From Haloarculaceae archaeon (lineage in GTDB: Archaea > Halobacteriota > Halobacteria > Halobacteriales > Haloarculaceae), in assembly GCA_028274885.1 (NCBI GenBank), contig JAQCMX010000041.1:1-5380 (forward strand): a stretch of DNA of 5,380 nt, given 5' to 3'. The notes below the pieces were generated by a model that saw only the letters and a list, made by a program, of their open reading frames with translations, was not told the origin of the DNA and made no database searches. Numbering within the stretch: position 1 is the first letter of the stretch; each line of letters opens with the position of its first letter. Shown in pieces: positions 1 through 5,031 of the stretch. The position numbers and the translations under genes were made by a program.

Positions 1-460
1 GGTGTCCGGGGAGCACGTAGACGTTTTCGAGCACGCAACCGGGTGCCAGTCCGGCAGTGTTCAGCAGCGGTCGACTCCCTTCAGGGATGCTTGCCTCGGC
101 CGTCTCGTCGACCTCCAGGTCGAGTTCGGGGATCTCCTCCTCGAGTTCCGCCAGTCGCTCTCTGACGGCTTCCAGTGCCAGTTCGTCGGGGGCCATCTCC
201 CGACCGAATGCGTCACCGACTGCCTCCATGGTTATGTCGTCTGGCGTGCCGCCGATTCCGCCGGTCACGACGACGGCGTCTAACTCCTCACTGTACACCC
301 GCGTTCGTTCGGAGATTATCGATCGTTCGTCGGGCAGGACCAGCACCCGCCGAACGGTCACCCCCCGTTCGGTGAGTTGCTGGGCTAACCACGTTGCGTT
401 CCCGTTTTCCGTGTCGCCGGCGAGAAGTTCCTCGCCCACCGTGATGAGTGCAACATCCAT
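1..460 (-). CDS. CinA-like MoCF-domain protein, N-terminal part (runs off left edge)
   Basis: The minus strand is open from an ATG at 460-458 to the window edge (153 codons plus one base), so the C-terminus lies outside. The protein begins MDVALITVGEELLAGDTENG. Residues 8-21 match the VGxELLxGxxxxxN signature of the molybdopterin-binding-like MoCF fold shared by CinA, MoaB and MogA. Residues 63-77 (VVVTGGIGGTPDDIT) match the GGLGPTxDDxT loop of that fold, with Gly in place of the usual Pro. The last visible residues (VYVLPGH) match the VLPGxPxEM segment near the end of the CinA N-terminal domain. In the family this is a cytoplasmic domain; bacterial CinA links it to a nicotinamide-nucleotide amidase, and archaeal members often carry only this part. 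The true substrate is unknown. A GTG at 463-461 is an alternative start. A weak TATA-like stretch near 485-492 lies about 28 bases upstream. Family is sure, precise function is not. Confidence 0.85.
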   Translation of the reverse strand, partial: MDVALITVGEELLAGDTENGNATWLAQQLTERGVTVRRVLVLPDERSIISERTRVYSEELDAVVVTGGIGGTPDDITMEAVGDAFGREMAPDELALEAVRERLAELEEEIPELDLEVDETAEASIPEGSRPLLNTAGLAPGCVLENVYVLPGH

Positions 461-583
461 CACCCTCGAATATGACCCCCACCCCGATAGGGATTACGTC
501 GGCCAGTGCGGCGGACACGATCCCGGCCGCCGGATCGACGGTTCAGACGCCGCGATAGCACGTTCTCGTCGTGACACCTCCTC

Positions 584-663
584 ATACTAACGGCTATAAG
601 CCCATGCGCAATTTCGACCCCCCGCGGGGTCGAATATGCTCACGAAGTTATAGCCGTCAGTAT
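584..663. repeat. 80-bp imperfect palindrome with 4-base centre
   Basis: Bases 584-621 and 626-663 are inverted copies with no gap needed: 30 of 38 positions pair around a CCGC centre (622-625). The outer 16 bases (584-599 against 648-663) pair at 15 positions, and the inner nine (613-621 against 626-634, TTCGACCCC) pair perfectly. Mismatches cluster at 600-612. Each arm carries CGGCTATAA, which could act as a TATA box pointing towards the centre. As RNA it would form a long hairpin. Possible identities are a MITE or REP-like element, a processing or termination hairpin, or a dimeric operator. No clear target-site duplication is visible at the edges. Confidence 0.8.
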
Positions 664-733
664 CACGCCGGTGGTGAGACCGTGAGTCCGGTAACCCGTC
701 TTGAGAGCAGCCCTGACATGGTCGTGTGTGATT

Positions 734-772
734 GTTTTCCTGCCCACGTGACAGATATCGGTGTGTCACGGC
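734..772 (-). repeat. 39-bp repeat, copy A (promoter-like, partner at 1675-1713)
   Basis: Bases 734-772 match 1675-1713 at 32 of 39 positions without gaps and in the same orientation. This copy contains an inverted repeat CGTGACA, ten bases, TGTCACG (747-753 and 764-770). Copy B lies just upstream of the tRNA-Ala gene, where its GAAAAC end sits at the position expected for a TATA/BRE element. By analogy this copy would drive leftward transcription beginning near 705-710, towards the 80-bp palindrome and the CinA-like gene. It could also be a binding site for a shared regulator. Confidence 0.6.
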
Positions 773-798
773 CTAACCCGCATCTCCTTTCGGGCCAG

Positions 799-828
799 AT
801 ATAAAGGGTCACGAACGATCGTGTGACC
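799..828. promoter_or_regulatory. TATA box with abutting 22-bp inverted repeat
   Basis: ATATAAA at 799-805 is the best archaeal TATA box in the gap; read on the minus strand it is TTTATAT, so the direction is uncertain. Directly right of it, GGTCAC (807-812) and GTGACC (823-828) form a perfect inverted repeat with a ten-base spacer, which itself contains ACGATCGT. For rightward transcription this operator-like site would cover the start site near 828. For leftward transcription the start would be near 775, directly before the inverted repeat at 747-770. The leftward reading, serving the CinA-like gene through a long leader, has a plausible target. A rightward transcript would only run antisense to the next gene. 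Confidence 0.45.
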
Positions 829-957
829 TGCCGTGGTCTGTGGCAAAATCGTAAGACAGCTCTACATCGACAATGTGTTACATAGGAGTAAAAGAGGGGT
901 AGCTGACGAGGTCTGCATCGACGACACGACAGCCACCGACGGCTCCGTATCTGCCGA

Positions 958-1395
958 TCACAGCTGGAGTACGGCCGTCTCCGGGGAGTCTGCGTCCCCA
1001 CGGATTGCCGTTACCTCGTAGCCGGCTGCCTGTGCGTCTGCTACCAGACGCTCCGTATCCGCGTCGGCCTCAAAGTAAAACACGACGTCGAACGAACCGT
1101 TCCGCAACAACTGCTGGCACTCCCAGACGAAGGTTTCGTCCGCGAGTGTGCGTCCCTGGTGCTGGTTCGACGCGAACTCGGAGTCGTCCGTTCCGGAGTA
1201 TACGAACGTTTCCTGTGGGTCCTGGCCCGCGTGTGTCGCAATTATCTCGCCGACCTCGACTGTCGCCTGGTGCATCTCCGGCTCCTCGCTGCCCTCAAGA
1301 CCCGTCTGAAAAACCAGCCCATCGAGTTCAATCTCGCCGGGTTGTAACAGTTCCCAGGTCCGTCGCCGCAGGTCCTCGTCGAGCGAATCGCTCAT
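958..1395 (-). CDS. Small acidic haloarchaeal protein, DUF5778-like, function unknown
   Basis: This encodes 145 residues from ATG 1395-1393 to TGA 960-958. It is strongly acidic and has no signal peptide or membrane segment, so it should be cytoplasmic. Recognisable stretches are residues 16-24 (ELLQPGEIE), 64-82 (FVYSGTDDSEFASNQHQGR) and 90-109 (VWECQQLLRNGSFDVVFYFE), followed by a GYEVTAI strand near the C-terminus. From memory these match a conserved haloarchaeal family listed as DUF5778, whose members begin with a short MxDxxDEDL-type N-terminus; I could not check this. That match is why I chose 1395. A GTG at 1431 is in frame and adds 12 residues; a TATA-like stretch at 1449-1456 would suit leaderless initiation there. 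No role is known. It appears to be a single-gene transcript between the structured gap and the tRNA. Confidence 0.85.
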   Translation of the reverse strand: MSDSLDEDLRRRTWELLQPGEIELDGLVFQTGLEGSEEPEMHQATVEVGEIIATHAGQDPQETFVYSGTDDSEFASNQHQGRTLADETFVWECQQLLRNGSFDVVFYFEADADTERLVADAQAAGYEVTAIRGDADSPETAVLQL

Positions 1396-1448
1396 GTCCG
1401 GGGCTTTGTAGTATTGGGTCTTACCACTCACGGTTTGTGCGCACCCGT

Positions 1449-1456
1449 TTGATACT
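1449..1456 (-). promoter_or_regulatory. TATA-like box for the DUF5778-like gene
   Basis: On the minus strand this reads AGTATCAA. It lies about 20-25 bases upstream of the GTG at 1431 and about 55 upstream of the preferred ATG at 1395. Transcription would start near 1425-1431. That is compatible either with a leaderless GTG start or with a leader of about 30 bases before the ATG. The match to the haloarchaeal TATA consensus is weak. Confidence 0.3.
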
Positions 1457-1550
1457 TGCCGAGAGCGGCTGGGATTCGGTTCCGGAGGAGCGGGATATGT
1501 CGTTTTCCCGGTTCAAATTCTGGGGTGTGTTTCACCACCGTTCGGGTCCT

Positions 1551-1571
1551 TCGAAAAAGCCTGCTCGTTCA
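1551..1571 (-). terminator. T-run terminator after tRNA-Ala
   Basis: On the minus strand five T residues (1558-1554) follow the tRNA 3' end by 13 bases. Archaeal transcription commonly ends at such T-runs without needing a hairpin. The run sits where a tRNA terminator is expected, and no other gene continues in this direction before the GTG at 1431. Confidence 0.55.
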
Positions 1572-1643
1572 TGGACTTGCCGGGATTTGAACCCGGGGCC
1601 TCTCCCATGCCAAGGGGGTGATCTACCGCTGATCTACGAGCCC
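1572..1643 (-). tRNA. tRNA-Ala(GGC), with two C.A stem mismatches
   Basis: The minus strand from 1643 to 1572 folds into a 72-base cloverleaf. The parts are acceptor GGGCTCG/CAAGTCC, D arm GATC/GATC with loop AGCGGTA, anticodon stem CCCCC/GGGAG with loop TTGGCAT, variable AGGCC, T arm CCGGG/CCCGG with loop TTCAAAT, and discriminator A. The anticodon is GGC, which reads GCC and GCU, so it is an alanine tRNA. The expected G3.U70 identity pair for alanyl-tRNA synthetase is present. No CCA is encoded, as is usual in haloarchaea. There is no intron. Two stem positions cannot form Watson-Crick or wobble pairs: C6 against A67 and C28 against A42. A dedicated promoter (1675-1713) and a T-run terminator suggest it is expressed. 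Confidence 0.95.
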
Positions 1644-1674
1644 AGGATGTACACTGATAGTGATCATTGCGGTA

Positions 1675-1713
1675 GTTTTCGTGGCCACGTTACAGATAGT
1701 GCTGTGTCATGGC
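1675..1713 (-). promoter_or_regulatory. 39-bp repeat, copy B, at the tRNA-Ala promoter
   Basis: This copy matches 734-772 at 32 of 39 positions. On the minus strand it ends in GAAAAC (1680-1675) followed by TA, 29-37 bases before the first base of the tRNA. That is where an archaeal BRE/TATA element would lie if transcription starts a few bases before the gene. The inverted-repeat core seen in copy A is weaker here: CGTTACA and TGTCATG pair at five of seven positions, with the same ten-base spacer. It also lies between the tRNA and the 3' end of the CNNM gene. Confidence 0.5.
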
Positions 1714-1732
1714 GTGAAACAGCCGTTTTGAT

Positions 1733-1744
1733 CCGCGAAAGCGG
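1733..1744 (-). terminator. Short GC hairpin downstream of the CNNM gene
   Basis: CCGC and GCGG (1733-1736 and 1741-1744) form a perfect four-pair stem 14 bases past the stop of the minus-strand CNNM gene. On the plus strand the loop is GAAA. No strong T-run follows on the minus strand, so termination here is only possible, not shown. Confidence 0.25.
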
Positions 1745-1758
1745 TACATCAAACTCCT

Positions 1759-2829
1759 CTAATCGAGTATGGTGGGATCGTCTTGGTCCAGCGGATCCTC
1801 AATATCGCCGATGATCGTCTCAAGCAGATCTGTGACAGTCACCAGCCCGACCACCTCGCCGTCCTCGATGACGAGTGCGAGTTCTTGCCGTTCAGTTTGG
1901 AACTGATCAATCGCATCGCTCACATCTGTATCTGGGGAAAGGGTCATCGTCGGTGCTGCGAGTTCACTGAAGTTCCCGTTGCCGCCGGACAACTGCTCGC
2001 GGTGGGTAAACAGAGCCGGGCTATAGACAACACCTTGGAAATCGGTCAGATCGTCACCAACCAGTGGATACCGTGTGTGTGGGTGCTCTTCGAGTGTCTG
2101 AAAATTCGATTTGGGACTCTCCTCGGTGGACAGTGCAACGATTTCTTCCGGGGGGATCATCACTTCTCTCACGGACTGCTCACCGATGGTCAGGGCGTTC
2201 ATGATCTCCTCACGGCGCTCTTCGGGCAGATTTCCTTCTTCGAGGACCGAGCCAAGCCGGTTCCGGAGGTCTGCGCGGGTTTCGATGACTTCTTTCTCGG
2301 TTTCTGTCCACGCTTGGGTCATTTCGATACCGAACAGACCGAGTGTCGCCTTCGCAACCGAGTCACCAACCCAGATGGCCGGGGCGAGTATCTTTGCGAA
2401 CCAGTACAGTGGTCGTGCTCCGTACTGTGCGACCTGTTTGGAACGCTCGACACCAAGGTACGTTGGCGTCTGTTCACCATGTGTGAGGTGGACCAGGTTG
2501 ATAATAAAAAACCCAAGGAGCGAACCGGCTCCAACCGATGCGAGCGTGGTGTTCTCGAACAGCGGCTCGAACAGTGCTGCCAACCCAGGTTCGGCGATAA
2601 TCCCCAGGGCGATACTCGTTGCTGAGATCCAGACCTGGCACGTCGTCAGATAAAACTCTAGATCCTTGGTCATGTCCCAGGCGAGTTCGAGACCCGGCGT
2701 GTCGAGCTCCGATTCGGGATACTGCCTGAGACGAGTCAAGGCGAATTCGATTGCGACAAAGTAGGCGTTCACTCCGATGAGGATGAGGCCACCCAGAATC
2801 CGTAATCCGATCTCGAGCGGTTCCATCAT
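1759..2829 (-). CDS. CNNM-CBS membrane protein (CorB/CorC-type, putative Mg2+ transport or homeostasis)
   Basis: This encodes 356 residues. The CNNM (DUF21) membrane domain covers about residues 1-175. Hydrophobic segments lie near 9-33, 66-90, 96-117 and 138-167. The first contains NAYFVAIEFALTRLR, equivalent to the NGFFVAAEFAL signature of this family. A paired CBS domain follows at about 215-345, with VREVMIPPEEIVAL (220-233), HTRYPLV (251-257) and the final GLVTVTDLLETIIGDI (328-343). CNNM/CorB proteins are membrane transporters or regulators of Mg2+, and their CBS pair binds nucleotides. Two features are unusual: the GExxPK motif reads GEQTPT (118-123), and the C-terminal CorC_HlyC domain of the roughly 430-residue bacterial proteins is absent, since it ends soon after the CBS pair. 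I believe both are normal for a haloarchaeal clade, but this is from memory. Two consecutive ATGs (2829 and 2826) make the start uncertain by one residue. Transcription diverges from the lipoprotein gene. Confidence 0.92.
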   Translation of the reverse strand: MMEPLEIGLRILGGLILIGVNAYFVAIEFALTRLRQYPESELDTPGLELAWDMTKDLEFYLTTCQVWISATSIALGIIAEPGLAALFEPLFENTTLASVGAGSLLGFFIINLVHLTHGEQTPTYLGVERSKQVAQYGARPLYWFAKILAPAIWVGDSVAKATLGLFGIEMTQAWTETEKEVIETRADLRNRLGSVLEEGNLPEERREEIMNALTIGEQSVREVMIPPEEIVALSTEESPKSNFQTLEEHPHTRYPLVGDDLTDFQGVVYSPALFTHREQLSGGNGNFSELAAPTMTLSPDTDVSDAIDQFQTERQELALVIEDGEVVGLVTVTDLLETIIGDIEDPLDQDDPTILD

Positions 2830-2850
2830 CCGGCCGTATCAACAGCAGAC

Positions 2851-2860
2851 GGAAAATAGT
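2851..2860 (-). promoter_or_regulatory. TATA-like box of the CNNM gene
   Basis: The minus strand reads ACTATTTTCC, centred about 27 bases before the ATG at 2829. This is the spacing expected for a leaderless haloarchaeal transcript. No Shine-Dalgarno sequence precedes the ATG, which agrees with leaderless initiation. Confidence 0.4.
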
Positions 2861-3173
2861 GTTCATATCAGAACAATGACGCGGTCAGAAAAGACGCAGG
2901 ACATAGCCGTACTCAGATTGCGAGATACGCGCGTTCTATCTTGTACGAACGCACCGGACACGGGGCAGATACCAGGATGTTGCCGGTACACGACTCCAAG
3001 CGTGAAATCAGAACCACCTTTTTACCCCTCGCTGACCCGGTCGCTCTCGGTTGGGACGAGCTCAGAGCAAGCAGTTCGGTGGCTTTTGGAGAGATACGAT
3101 CCCGATCGATCAGACCGACAGCCGGACTGTTGCGCAGCGTGAAACGCCGTTATGGGACTCTTTACAGAATAGT

Positions 3174-3183
3174 ACTCATATCC
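3174..3183 (+). promoter_or_regulatory. TATA-like box of the lipoprotein gene
   Basis: ACTCATATCC is centred about 26 bases before the ATG at 3205, fitting a leaderless or nearly leaderless transcript. The match to TTTATA-type boxes is partial. The stronger AT-rich element at 3015-3028 is an alternative. Confidence 0.35.
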
Positions 3184-3204
3184 ATTAGAGAGGCATTCAC
3201 CAGT

Positions 3205-4911
3205 ATGTCACCACGCTTTGCCCGCAACAAAGACGACAGTGCGACACAGACAACTCAGAGTCGACGCCGATTCCTGCTCGGGATGGGCGCCCTGACAGCA
3301 GCACTGGCCGGCTGCACCGGCGATGACGATCAGGAAGCAAACGACAATTCCGACGACTCCTCGACGGACACATTCAACCCGGCGAGGGACCTGCCTTACG
3401 GCCAATGGTTGACAACAGATCAAAGTGGACTGTTTTTTGCCTATGCTAATCTGGAAAATGTACCTGAAAACAACGTAGCTGACTCTAGTGGCTCTTCGGA
3501 GTTGGCCGTCGATGATCCGCTGGCTCTGTATCCGCTCGTTATTGGCGGGGCAGCTGTTGGGCTTGGCCAGGTAGCGCTTTCGTTTGCCGGCCTCACCCAG
3601 GCCGTGAGCTCCACGGCTACGTCGGACTCGACGGTGAACGAGGTCACTGTCGCCAATGATATCATAATCGCTGAGGGATCGTTCGCAACCGACCAGCTAG
3701 ATGAACGATTGACTGAGTCAACAGACGAGACGTTTGGTGTTGCCCACGAACAGACCAGCACGGACCGTGGGTACGACCGGTACGAGCCCGTTGCGGTTCC
3801 CGATTCAATGAACGATCCACCTGCGGTAGCAGTCGCAGACGAGACCGTCATCGTCGGGTCAGACACCAGCCGACTCGACCAGACGATTGCCGCCGGGGAC
3901 GGGGACCAGTCCCGGGTCTTCGAGACTGATGAACCCGCTACGGAACTGCTCGAACAGGCCGGGTCTGGTGATCTCGTGGTCGGTCGGTTTGGGTCAGCAA
4001 CAGGTGAGCAACTCTTCGGGGACTTCCAGCCCAACGCTGACCCGCAGTTCAGGCCGCGCTCCGGCGAGAATCTGGTCGCAGCAGTGGATTTCGACGCGGA
4101 GGGCGACAGTATCGATTCGGAGTTCGCCCTTGCCGCAGCCGACCTGGATGAGGACAGACAAGAGACAATCGAGACAGCCTTTGGGACAGCGGCTGTCGAC
4201 GATTCGAGGTCGGTCGAGGTGAACGACGACCGCATCACCGTTACCGGGACCTACGATGTCGAACAGTTGACTGAGGACCCGGCGGGACAAGAGCTCTCGC
4301 AGGCAGCGGCAGCGGAGCTGGTGTCGCCAGAGGCGCTGACGTTCCAGTACGAGCCGCTACCTGACCAGCAGTTCGATGAACTCTGGGTAGGAGTCACCGA
4401 GGATACCGACGCGGCAGGGATCCGGGTAGAGGCTGAGTCGGGTGGATACACCGAGTTCGAGCCACAGGAGCGGTCTGTTAGCGCCAACGACAGTGTTGCA
4501 GTCCAAGTTGATCCGGATGGGGACTCGGTGACCGTCTTTGCGGTCAACGGCGAGGGGGCGGCCGGTGAACTCACGACCTTGTCCGCCCCCACAGACGAGT
4601 TGTCTGAGACGGCGGCCAGCCAGGCAGTTCCGGAAGATGCGCTGTCCTTTAGCTACGAGTCGCCTGATTCTGGCGATCTCGGGTCACTCACGATCGAAGT
4701 CGTTGCAGACACCGACGCCAAGACACTCGTCGCACAACCACAGGAGGTGAGCCTGTTTGCCGACCGTGTCGGTTCGCTGACCAGCAACAAGCCGATCGAT
4801 GCTGGTACAACTCTCGAGACAGCCGTAGAGCCAGAGGGCGACGAGGTCATTGTTTACGCGACTGTCGGCGGTGCTACTGGTGCGGTTGCCCGCTGGCAAG
4901 GTCCCAAGTAA
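3205..4911 (+). CDS. Tat-exported lipoprotein with two tandem C-terminal domains, function unknown
   Basis: This encodes 568 residues. The ATG at 3205 is chosen because it gives a proper twin-arginine signal: SRRRFLLGMG (19-28), a short hydrophobic stretch, and the lipobox LAGC with lipidated Cys37. The mature protein begins with an Asp/Asn/Ser-rich linker (38-55), as in most haloarchaeal lipoproteins, so it should be folded in the cytoplasm, exported by Tat and anchored outside the cell. A second hydrophobic stretch lies at about 105-131. Residues about 150-360 form a mixed acidic domain that I do not recognise. Residues 364-465 and 466-568 are tandem, diverged copies of one domain. Both open with LSxxAAxxxVxPEAL-like sequence and FxYE, and both end with GDxVxVxAxxG followed by a small-residue strand. 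They resemble the beta-rich tail of archaeal pilin-like proteins, which is inference. Substrate or partner is unknown. It appears monocistronic. Confidence 0.9.
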   Translation: MSPRFARNKDDSATQTTQSRRRFLLGMGALTAALAGCTGDDDQEANDNSDDSSTDTFNPARDLPYGQWLTTDQSGLFFAYANLENVPENNVADSSGSSELAVDDPLALYPLVIGGAAVGLGQVALSFAGLTQAVSSTATSDSTVNEVTVANDIIIAEGSFATDQLDERLTESTDETFGVAHEQTSTDRGYDRYEPVAVPDSMNDPPAVAVADETVIVGSDTSRLDQTIAAGDGDQSRVFETDEPATELLEQAGSGDLVVGRFGSATGEQLFGDFQPNADPQFRPRSGENLVAAVDFDAEGDSIDSEFALAAADLDEDRQETIETAFGTAAVDDSRSVEVNDDRITVTGTYDVEQLTEDPAGQELSQAAAAELVSPEALTFQYEPLPDQQFDELWVGVTEDTDAAGIRVEAESGGYTEFEPQERSVSANDSVAVQVDPDGDSVTVFAVNGEGAAGELTTLSAPTDELSETAASQAVPEDALSFSYESPDSGDLGSLTIEVVADTDAKTLVAQPQEVSLFADRVGSLTSNKPIDAGTTLETAVEPEGDEVIVYATVGGATGAVARWQGPK

Positions 4912-4928
4912 CCGGCTGATTCCCTTCC

Positions 4929-4944
4929 CGGGTCTTCGTACCCG
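4929..4944 (+). terminator. Hairpin after the lipoprotein gene
   Basis: CGGGT (4929-4933) and ACCCG (4940-4944) form a perfect five-pair stem with a CTTCGT loop, 17 bases past the stop codon. No T-run follows, so it may stabilise the mRNA end rather than terminate. A further weak hairpin (4974-5001, eight pairs including one G.U) lies in the same convergent spacer. Confidence 0.35.
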
Positions 4945-5031
4945 TCGTACAAATACGCGCCCTGGGCCTCGTTCAGACGCGGTGCAGATCCGTCGTGTCT
5001 GGCTGTGCGCTACAGAGGAAACACGGCGAGT

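Larger units (their letters stand above)
461..957. other. Structured intergenic region without a convincing gene
   Basis: About 500 bases separate the start of the CinA-like gene from the stop of the next minus-strand gene. No reading frame here has the acidic composition and GC-rich third positions of the neighbouring proteins. The region holds an 80-bp palindrome (584-663), a 39-bp repeat copy with an inner 7-bp inverted repeat (734-772), and a TATA box flanked by a 22-bp inverted repeat (799-828). It could be a long regulated leader for the CinA-like gene, house a small RNA, or contain a relic of a small mobile element. A short run of four T on the minus strand at 890-893 may help end transcription of the upstream minus-strand gene. 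Confidence 0.6.
2830..3204. other. Divergent intergenic region between CNNM and lipoprotein genes
   Basis: These 375 bases hold the promoters of both flanking genes. The lipoprotein frame is open upstream to 2941, but that extension is rich in Arg and Ser, has no start codon fitting a Tat signal peptide, and is probably not translated. An AT-rich stretch CACCTTTTTACCCC (3015-3028) looks like a BRE/TATA element pointing right and could give a second, longer leader for the lipoprotein mRNA. A 6-bp inverted repeat GCGTTC/GAACGC with a ten-base spacer lies at 2931-2952, but this is within chance expectation. Nothing else is evident. Confidence 0.5.

Noticed and set aside
460..585. Minus-strand 41-codon ORF whose TGA overlaps the ATG of the CinA-like gene
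   Set aside because: The overlap looks like coupling and GGAGGTG lies nearby, but that motif is inside the ORF, and the product is almost a third Arg with no acidic character, so translation is unlikely.
57..590. Plus-strand 177-codon open frame at the left edge
   Set aside because: Serine- and arginine-rich shadow of the CinA-like gene, which has clear family motifs on the minus strand.
833..1021. Plus-strand 62-codon ORF just downstream of the TATA/operator at 799-828
   Set aside because: A GTG start at leaderless distance is tempting, but AT-rich third positions in its first half and overlap with the 3' end of the DUF5778-like gene argue against a real gene.
1005..1814. Plus-strand 269-codon open frame
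   Set aside because: It lies antisense to the DUF5778-like gene, the tRNA and the end of the CNNM gene. Its product is Arg/Pro/Ser-rich and unlike haloarchaeal proteins, a GC-rich shadow frame.
1783..2625. Plus-strand 280-codon open frame
   Set aside because: Antisense to the well-supported CNNM gene; Cys-, His- and Phe-rich composition not expected for a haloarchaeal protein.
2931..2952. Inverted repeat GCGTTC/GAACGC with ten-base spacer
   Set aside because: A 6-bp inverted repeat at one fixed spacing is expected about once in a window of this size, and its position relative to either promoter suggests nothing.
2941..3204. Upstream in-frame extension of the lipoprotein
   Set aside because: It would bury the Tat signal peptide and lipobox 88 residues inside the protein, and its Arg-rich composition differs from the acidic gene downstream.
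3441..4238. Minus-strand 265-codon open frame
   Set aside because: Fully antisense to the lipoprotein gene, with a Ser/Thr/Ala-rich low-complexity product typical of a shadow of an acidic GC-rich gene.
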